This document shows, one piece after another, positions 54,501-64,000 of a DNA stretch of 64,000 nucleotides (positions are counted from its first letter, which is position 1; each line of letters starts with the position of its first letter). The notes under the pieces were generated by a model. That model had not been told where the DNA came from and made no database searches. It saw only the letters and a list, made by a program, of their open reading frames with translations. A program made the translations under genes and the position numbers. The stretch lies in assembly GCF_040054535.1 (NCBI RefSeq), contig NC_090796.1, positions 12,985,501 to 13,049,500 on the forward strand, written 5' to 3'. This DNA comes from Antennarius striatus (Eukaryota > Chordata > Actinopteri > Lophiiformes > Antennariidae).

Positions 54501-57321
54501 AGCATACCTGTCAGCCCCAGTTTGCTTGACTTGATGACTGTCTTTTGCCCCTCATCGTCACACACAGAATTGTGGAAAAAAATAACATGTTGAAAATAGA
54601 ATAAAAGGATGTGAGCACTATTTTAAGTCGGTTTAGTTTGTAATCATTTGAAATGCGCAGATGTCTGAAGCATAGCTCTCTGGTACAGATCTGTTCAACC
54701 AGATGAACCCAACTCACTCAGAACAGTCTGACAAAGTCAAATGTTGTTTAAAATTTGTGAACGCTCAGTATATTTGACTGTATGAGTAATTTGACCTTTG
54801 AACCCATGAATTGGGAGTCAAAGAGAACTTTGCAATGGAAGTCTCCAATAGGAGGAATGGGCCAACTAGGTAGGAGAGCTGGCATTTCCTTCGGCCTTTG
54901 CTCCTCACATTTCATTGTTTCCTGTAGCTCCTCTTCTTGGTTAGTGGGGCCATCCAATGTCAAGACAGGTTTTACTCTTAGGTAGCATTTGTACATACAC
55001 TCCTAAGTGTAATAGAACTCTCAGTGCAAGTGAAGTTTATTCCCTCATTATCTACTGTGTCTTGGATTCGTCAAGGAAATGACATTGCCAATTTTTTTTT
55101 ACCTGTTTAATGAATGACTGATGATTGTAGATCAGAGGAGGTGTGATAAAGAAAGGGACAACCCCATTTTCTTTTTCTCTTCCTCCTGTGGGGATAAATA
55201 GAGGGATCAAAGTACCCAGTGGCTCAGGTAGAGTCAGCCTTGCTAATAAGAGAAACCAAGAGTCAAGGGCCAGACTTTGTACTCCCGTGAGAGTGGTTGA
55301 ACAAATATGCTTCCAGACTTTCTACTTTAGAGAAAAGCCTAGTTGATACTGGTGGTATTTTCCATGTCCCAATAAATTTCTGTATGATTTGCTTTTGCAA
55401 AGCAAAGAATAATTCTAGCCCAAGGTCATATTTGCTATTCTCCTTTTTTTTTTGCTTGGAAATAAAACCAAAGTCCATGTGCAGAACGCATCATTTTGAC
55501 TGGCATGTTCATGAAAATATGTGACACTGGGCAAGAAATGCTTTTGACATGATCTAATCCCAACCACGTTATTCAACTTTTTCCTCTTATTGGCAGTCAG
55601 AAAATGTCTTGCTCAGTTCTGTTAACAAAATTATCATGTTATTTGGGTTCCATTACTCTCACTCACTGAGAAGTAGTCAGTTGCCGTTGTAAGCACTACA
55701 TGACACATTTCATTAAGTAGTAGATCATGAAATAAACACGTTTTCTTTCTAATGCAGACACACCTGGAGGTGATGGCAAAAAACATCTGTAGACATGCTT
55801 GTCTCCTTCCGCAGTTAGTCCTTTCTGCTTTAGTAATAATAATTGGAAGCCCAAAAAACAAAGTAGAATATGTTAACTTCTGGATATGAAAAACCAAGCC
55901 GAACTGACTCTGCCCTATCTTTAACTGAAACCTGGAACCATGCCTGGATGGTCATTGGCCAAGAGCGAGCTAATGCAATGTCATTCACAATCATAGGATA
56001 AAAGAAAGAGGATCTAGACCAGTTGTGTTAAAATGAGCACTAGCAATTCTTTTTATGTCACAGTGGTCAGAGCTTCATAAAATCATCTCCTGGCAGTGTT
56101 GGTTTTGCGATTTAGTCTGACTTTCCTGGAGATTTGTATGAAATGAAGCGATTGATTCATAGATGGCTTTCTGAGTAATGCCTCAAAGGCCGGCTCTCCA
56201 ATCGAGCAGTGAAAAGTCCAGTCTCACCGCAAGAATTTCCTTATGACCGTCTGTAATCTGAAACACATTACCACCCTTACATAAACAGGGGCTACGCTCG
56301 TGTCGCTGTATTCCTCCCTAAAATAAGTCCAGTAGTGCTCAGAAGCATCTCATTTGTGGACTGACTGAGTAGGTAGGCGGAGTCAGGAGAAGGCCATTTA
56401 GCACAAGCTTTTAGGTTATATCGCTGTCAAAAACATGAATTCAAATTTGTCCCTAATGTCATGAGTAATCTTACTAACAGAAAGAGAAACAAACCAACAG
56501 CAAAAATATTACCTCATCAGTGAAAGCAAAAATTTTGACCTAAATTCCACCATTGTAAACTATTAACCTGAAAGAATCCATGACCAGTCATTGTGCTCTC
56601 TGGCTCATGCCCTAACAATCAACTACATTCTCTGTCTGCAAGATTGTTCCAGACACAACTTCCCAGAAATACCCCTCTACACACCCCAGAAGACATGACG
56701 CACCATGTGAGCATCATCCACTACAATAACATTTGTTTTTGTGAGGGAATCCTTAATGATGACTGTGACTCAGATGGAGGATGTTGCATGTGTGTTCCTT
56801 TGTGTTTGTGTGGTAGGTGTAAATGATGTCATCCTCTGCTTCCTTCAGTGATGTATGTTGTATTGTTCCTATATACACCTGTTAGAGCTGTACTGTGAGC
56901 CCCGATGGGGGTGGAACTGCCTACTCACTTTCACAGCCAGTGCCTCACACCTCTCTGATGACATACTGAACTGGATTATTTACTGCCACTAGTCACTGCT
57001 CATTTTCCCCATTAGTGATCTGTAAACGTGTGTGGAAAGTATCTCTGCTCATCCAGTTTTTTTGATTGCCTTGCTTGACTGTACAATTTAATGCATATTT
57101 AATTAAGTTTGTCTGACAGCTGTGTTTTTTCCAATGTTAGATTTTACATTAAAAATGCTTTTTAAAAAAAAAGATTTTCTTAATTTTGTATTCCAAGCTG
57201 TTGTTGATTTGACTTAGGGATATCATAATATATTCAAATCTAAAAAGTAGTTCCTTACAAAAATGTCGGTAAGAGGATATCACTGTCCAAATAAATAAAT
57301 AAATAAATGCATATGTGTGTG

Positions 57322-57326
57322 TATAT

Positions 57327-57371
<45 letters not shown>
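57322..57371. repeat. AT microsatellite, about 25 units
   Basis: An alternating TA run preceded by a GTATGTGT-like transition and AAAT units from about 57288. Confidence 0.96.
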
Positions 57372-57374
<3 letters not shown>

Positions 57375-58455
57375 TCACTGAATCACTCGGTAGTTATGTT
57401 CTGACTACAGCAATCAGTGATTGGCTGTGCATCATGCGTAATGTCTGAGCAGCGCTGTCTGCCATGCGTGGCTAGCAAAACTGGACCTGCTGTGTGTGAG
57501 AGAGTGCTATTCACTGAAGGCAAGACAGCAGATGTTTCCATGGTAAGAGTAAACAAAACAAATTAATTAACTTTTGTAATTAATCTGTGGCGCCATAAGG
57601 GATGATCCTCATGTTCCTAGTTAGCTATCTTAAATTACTAGCTCCATTATGACCACATGCTATTATAAAATGCTTCTCATTCCTTAGTATTAACAGTTCA
57701 ATCATGTAATATATTGTAGTTAGCAAACATTGACTTCTGGACCAGAAATATAATAACATTAATTAGACAAAAATATTTGATACTCAGAATGAACAAGGAG
57801 AGTTTATTAAATTGAAGAGGCTGCTGCTGCTGATGAAGGTGGTGGCGGCTGATGATGTAGCTGAGACTGAAGGGGTTCACAGTGCAGGTGTGTGGCTGCA
57901 TTATCGGATAATAAACTGATGAGAACAGCTGATATCTCAAAGTCCATTCCCCTAAACATATTCAGCTTGTGTGTGAGATGTGAGAGACAGAATGTCTCCC
58001 CGACTAAACTTTAGCTATAGAACTTAATATAATACACTACAGTATTATTACCTTTCTATTTCCAATTTCCTTTTTGCTGTCTATTCACATGATGTTTTTT
58101 TTGTTTTTTTTGACCATGTGTCTGTTTTTTGTGCTCCTCCTTGTCCTTCTTTTACCCTTTATAGAAATCACTGTGGCTTCCTGAAATAGCATTTTGAGTC
58201 ATGTCTGGTTCTTTTGGATTGCTTATTTTTTTTCTCTTTTTACTCGCCTCTCCAAACTTGCCCCGTCATCCCTTTTTCATAGTGTAGCCCGGTCTGATCT
58301 TTTCATCAGCTGCTGCTGCCCAGTGTGTTAAAGCATTAACAGGTCGAGCATCAGACTACCCCCCTTTTTCCTTTTGTTTCTGCTGCTTTCACTGCAGGGT
58401 GCTTTTATTGAATTTCTTCTTACGCTAACTATTCAGTGATGGTGTATTCTGTATA

Positions 58456-58669
<214 letters not shown>

Positions 58670-61600
58670 GGGCGTGCCGTCAGGCTGTGATCCCAGTCTG
58701 CAAAGAAAGGAGGGTCAGCCACCTGATCTGAAGCCAGGCTGTTTACACATGGCTCCAATTTTCTCCAAGTACCCAGACCTGCCAGCTTTATGGGAACATC
58801 CTGTAGTATGAACAGGGGGAATGTTTTTTCCTTAGCGCTACTAGCTGCCCAGCTTTGTCACAAGTTTGTTACAACTTAAAAATGATTTGTTTTTCAAGAC
58901 CTGCAAACGGATGCTGTGTAAATGATTTTGATTTTAAGTAAGGTTTGATTTAATTGAGGGTTACTAGGGACTTTTGGTGGAGGTATCCCTTCTACTGTAA
59001 GAGTTTTTAGCATGTCTATCTGGGGAACATATTTGTCATGAAGCTCTTGGAACACATAATTAAAGATGTTTTTAATTTAATGTAGGCACAGCAGTATGTA
59101 TTGTATGAAAAATGTTATGTAATGTGCTTCTCTCTTCCAAACTGGATACGGGCCAGCTGTTTTAGTAGCAGAGAGACTACCTCTAGTGATTTTGGGAGAG
59201 GATGGATGTTAGGTTGGAGACAGGGTGGATGTATTATGTGTTGAAGGGCTGGACTTTCTGTGAGCTGCTGTTTCATGCTAAGCAGGTTTTGGAGCTAATG
59301 CAGAGCACAGATGTCTGAAGGAGGCCTCGATCACACTGTGTATCAGAGTGATGTAGAGGGGAAAGAGGTGAAGGAGAGCAACACGAAGATCGCAAAAGCA
59401 TGACAGGATAGTAGACCTCAACTGGGCCTTGCAGTAGAACAGCTCTTTATTACTTACTAAGGAGTAGTAGCTGTCATATAAATGATCAATTGATGACTGT
59501 AAACCACATAACACACAATCACAAGCCATGTTTACACAGAAATCAACGACACCTTCTTTTCATCTTCATTCACTAAATGAACTTGAGTTACAGCTGCCTA
59601 CAGTAATGTACCTTGAACAGCAGCACACACACCTATTGCTGTATGCTAACATTGAAATAACAACATGGGATTGCACCCAAAACACACATGTATTGTAGAG
59701 GAGCTTGAAATATCCGACAGACCTTAGGCATCAGATCCCATTGAAGGCATCATGAAACAAATAGCAGGAAGAATGATCCAATGGATGTTTGTGTTTTTTC
59801 ATTAAAGTTGCAGCAAAGCGTCTCCAGTTTTTGCAGGGTTGTTTTGTGGGAATCTGACTCATGTCATTTCTTGTGGTCATGATCTGGATTGGAACTCAAC
59901 TGATTTGGGATCGTGGGGGAAAACAAAAGTTAGTCTTTCCCAAGGGGAGAAACCACTGAAACTGTGGGAAAAGTCTTTAACATAATATCACTGTGCCCCA
60001 CAACAAATTTCCTTAAATATTAAGTGTCTGAACAGCCAAATTTTTGGCATTTTGGCTCGAGAAATTATTCAAGGAATAACTTGAATATTCAGGCTTTTTA
60101 GTAATTATTGTGACTCTAAAACTTTGCGGTAAGGTCTCATAAGCTTTGCATTAAAATAATTTAAAAAAAAAATGAATTGGACGATACAGTGTGATACAGC
60201 TGAAATGAGAAAAAGTAGTTTTTTAAAGACTGCCCCCTACCCTGCAGACAAGCCCCAAAGCAAGCTGCTATTAATCCAAACAAGAGCAGTGATGATAATG
60301 AACTGCAATGTAGAAGTGGAACAGACACAGATTATCTCCCTTCATAATTCCTACAATGACCCTGAAGTTCAAAGACAGTGATGCCGACACGTGCCGCCTT
60401 AGCTCCTGCAATATGACCCCAGCAAATAAATTGCTTCATTTCTTTACCTAGAAAAACACATTGAAGTCAAATCTACACCATCTGAATTGTCTTTTTTAGA
60501 TTCTTGAGAATGATGGTCATAGGTCATTATTGAAGTTGCATTAACGTCTTAATTTTCTTTCTGGAACTGTTTTTTGTAGGGAAGAGTGGGGAGGGACTGT
60601 GGGTGAGAAAATTCTATAAATCTGTGGTGCTCCTCCTTCTGTTAAGTGTAGAAAAGGCCCACCCAAACACCAATATAGACAGTGGTTGTGCTCTGCTCTA
60701 CTCTTTGATTCCCATTTGACGAGATTGTGTGCAGATGTGCATCCATATGTAGGATTGTACATCAATGTGTGTGGCACCAGAGTCCCTCTGGTCATGTTTT
60801 GGCTTTTATTTGTGCATAAGACAAATCTTTGGAGTCAATTTTGAACATATTTACTTGTTTGTTATTTGTGACCTTGCTTCATTACAGAGTTAGAGGCTCC
60901 CTATTGTGGTTAGGTGTTCCTGACTAGCATTCCCTAGCTGGTTTATAGTTGCTGAGTGTAAACATTTAGTGACAGACAGCCTTAGTGGTGAACTTTAACT
61001 GTGGTTATGATCATGGTATTTGTTTATAGAAGTGTGGAAATTATGTACATAACACTATCTAGTGCCAGAAACTAATGTAACAGTGCGCAACTCCATTTTT
61101 ATACATTCATATACTTCAGCAAGTCTTATATACAGGTGAGGGAGGGTAAGAACATGAAGCACTACCTGGAGAGGGAAACATTTTCCAGTTGAAGGTTTCA
61201 AATTTCAAATAGCAGACCTGGTTTCTAAGGTGTGTTTAGTGTATTTTACATTTTTTCTTATGTATTATGCTGTAAAGTGCAGTTTCATTTAATGAAATTC
61301 GAAACAATAGTGACATGAAGTTATTTTACTGTGCTTACAGCAAATTTCAGGAAAATGAGAGTCATTAGAAGTCATCAGCGTTATAACAACTTCTGATCTG
61401 GTTTCCAGCTGCTCACACGATTCCTGTCCTTCCCTCTTTCTCTTCATATCTATATCTGTGATGTCCTATGAGAGGGGTTGCTTTTGGAACGGGATCAGAC
61501 GGCTGAAGGTCAGACCGGTTTAGACTCACTTCCCTTCACAGCTGGATGAATGATGATGAAGGGGAAATGGAAGGTGATGCAGAGGGAGTTGTCCTCTCTC

Positions 61601-63984
61601 GTTGAATGTGCTTTGCTCTCAGACTCTGTTAAAACTCTTGTATATCATTTAACCTTCGACTTCAGATTATTCACTTCCCAATTCAACGTGATAATGAAAA
61701 AGCACAAAGACACCCTGTTACAATTTAAAAATCTGATTCAGCCTCCATGCATCTATAAATAGTATTTGTTGGAGACTTTTGTGACCCGTGAGTTTCTGTA
61801 ATCTCTGTACTGTGTGTTTTATCTAAATCCTCCTAAATGAGAGGAGAACAGATGGATCAGTCAGCGCGCTCCAGCGGATTGAACTCTGGTCTCACTTTGT
61901 CCTGTCTCTTTTCTTCATCTAAACACATTCTGTAGGGCTGGTGAAAGCAAAGGCTTTGAGAAGGCAGAGTTTGAAGGAAAAGAAACCCCCAGACATCTAC
62001 GAATCAGTCAAACTCTTCTTCTGATTCTGTGTTTCTGTATCTTCAAGCTTCATTCTGCCACCATCTTTCCATGCTTTGCCCAGCATCTTGTAAGCTATTG
62101 TTTGTAACTTTCCAGAGGCTATTATGCTCATGTTTTGGGTAGGCAGTTTGCTCAGACAAAGACCTCCGATTGACATCTGAACAATGGAGCAGGCACTCGG
62201 CAGCCTCCTGATGGAGGGGAGGACAGTACACAACAGCTCTTTATCTGTAACACCAGGATGTTGGCACAGATTCTCAGAGTATTATGAACGGATTTATTCC
62301 ACGTGGTTTTATATTTACACACAATGCTGACATGTGAGATAAATAACCTTTAATCTGTAATCTTCTTATTGTCCAGTGTCCCACACTGTCCAGCACACAC
62401 CTGAATCCAGTGTCGGCGTTTGTCATGCCAAGTTGTGCGTGAGAACTGGCACATGTATGCTTTTAACAGTGTAAATGTTCTATTCGTAGTGTTTGTATGA
62501 CTTAATTTGAATGTCACTGTTTGTTTAGATTCTTTTAAAAGTTTAGAGACGATAAGATTTAACAGGTCAACTCTCAAGTATAAAGTCAATGTTTAGGAAA
62601 TGCTGATAAACCAAGAGACTTGCTGGGATCTGCTGACAGCCTCAAGGTCTGTGAAGTCAACAGAAACTGTTGTTAGTGAAGTTCAAGTCAGAATTTTATT
62701 TAGAGAGATAGAAATCTCTAGGGTTGCTTTGAGTTTATATGCCAGTCGGATTAAAACCATTGTCACTATTACTTTTCGGAGGCCTGTCAGGATAATATTT
62801 CCAATATGGTTTTGGTCTTGTTTGGGAGGCAGTGGTTTGGCATCCAAGAAGAAAGACACTATTCTTCTGTCAGGAGGAGCCAGGATCCCAGATTTCTTTG
62901 GAGAGGAAGGAAGTCAGGCAGGCGGCCCGGACTGGAAAGAGAGGAGCCAAGAGAGATGAAGATAGAGGGATAATCTGAGTGAGAGAGAGAGTGTGAGTGT
63001 GTGAGTGTGAGAGTGAGAGGCATCTTAATATTTTAAAATAGTGATAACAAAGTTTATCTTAGGTGTCTTATGAAAAACCTGAATTCAAAGTGAATGAGTG
63101 GAACCTGAAGTAGTCAGATATTAATGCCCGAATGAAGACATGTGATTATTGGTCATCTCATTCCAAAACAATGACCATTGAAATCATCATCCTCCAGGTT
63201 ATGAGAATTTTCTGCATGTAAATGCTCCCATTTTGCCCCAACAGCACCCTGGATGTTTGACCCTGATGTTGATCAATTCATGTCAATCTTCAAATTCAAC
63301 TAAAAGACTTTGGATAGGTTTAAGGTCATGACGGTTCAGGCCGGTCACATTCTCCCATACCGCTTTTTTTAAAATTGGCTTTGTGTGTGGGGATATTGTC
63401 CTGTGAAAGCAGGAAAGATATGAACAATAGCCCCTGACACGATGCTGGAAACTCGCCTTTGTCTAAAGTACATTGCTGCTGCGTGAACACAAACTGTTTG
63501 AACAGGGAGACACTGGATCTTTATTGACACATTTGTGGTGTTTAATATCATGACTTCCTTATTGACAGTGATGGAGGGCATGATTTAAAAAAAAAAAAAC
63601 CTTCCGACAGCCGTCTGTGAAACTGGTGGCCTTGAACAGATGGAGACTAAGCTCACTATTTACATTGCAGCGTCTGAACGTCTGTTTAATAACAGCTAAT
63701 GATCAGTTTTTCAAGCACAGTCAAGTGTTGTGATCACAGGCTAACTTCCATTGTTATCATATAACAATCTAAGGGTTATAAATTAACATTTTATATAGTT
63801 CATCAAATTACTGTTAATATCAGTGACTACATGATGTGTGTTTAATATGCTATCAAAAAAGCTCACAGTGAATTTATTCTCTAAAGGATGCAAAAAGATG
63901 TAAATTTTAATAGCTTTTAGTACCCTCCTTCCATGTCTGTGATTTGATAACATTCCCAATCATCCATCCGTTGCATTTCCTCAG

Positions 63985-64000
63985 GTTTGAGAAGGGAAAG
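63985..64000 (+). CDS. myo1d: myo1d coding exon 2, first 16 bases (cut by window end)
   Basis: After acceptor TTTCCTCAG the bases complete Arg32 and read FEKGK, matching the RFEKGRIYTFIG start of the myosin motor domain recalled for MYO1D. The exon continues beyond the window. Confidence 0.88.

Overview
The window is a vertebrate nuclear locus, almost certainly from a ray-finned (teleost) fish. It has AT-rich introns with GT-AG splicing, many long CA/GT microsatellites, tRNA-derived SINE fragments of the kind common in fish, and three recognisable vertebrate genes with compact exons. Every exon boundary given here was read from splice signals and checked for reading-frame phase. Gene symbols rest on remembered protein families; no database search was run. 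Layout: (1) 1-36500, minus strand: tbkbp1 (TBK1-binding protein 1, also called SINTBAD). Nine coding exons lie between 1011 and 17182. A likely non-coding first exon and CpG-rich promoter lie near 36252-36500, so the first intron is about 19 kb. The predicted protein is 636 residues with coiled coils, the TBK1-binding segment, a QRHSP-rich proline/serine region and a C-terminal C2H2 zinc finger. (2) 36500-40780: intergenic, with a tRNA-like SINE and a LINE-tail-like fragment. (3) 40780-46560, plus strand: pdk2 (pyruvate dehydrogenase kinase, mitochondrial). All 11 coding exons are present, giving 408 residues, with a CCAAT-box promoter, a 3' UTR and a poly(A) signal. (4) 46560-50500: intergenic. 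It holds an unassigned ORF that ends at a poly(A) signal, an opposing minus-strand poly(A) signal, and two phase-compatible exon-like segments on the minus strand close to the myo1d start. (5) 50500-64000, plus strand: the 5' end of myo1d (class I unconventional myosin). This comprises promoter, coding exon 1, a 12.9 kb first intron rich in microsatellites, and the first 16 bases of exon 2, where the window ends. The three genes do unrelated jobs: an innate-immune kinase adaptor, control of mitochondrial pyruvate oxidation, and a membrane-linked actin motor. They share only position, and their human counterparts all lie on chromosome 17. No operon, CRISPR array, rRNA or convincing tRNA gene was seen. 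The least explained pieces are the minus-strand exon-like segments at 50514-50835, the intronic poly(A) option in tbkbp1, and the small ORFs at 42843 and 48274.
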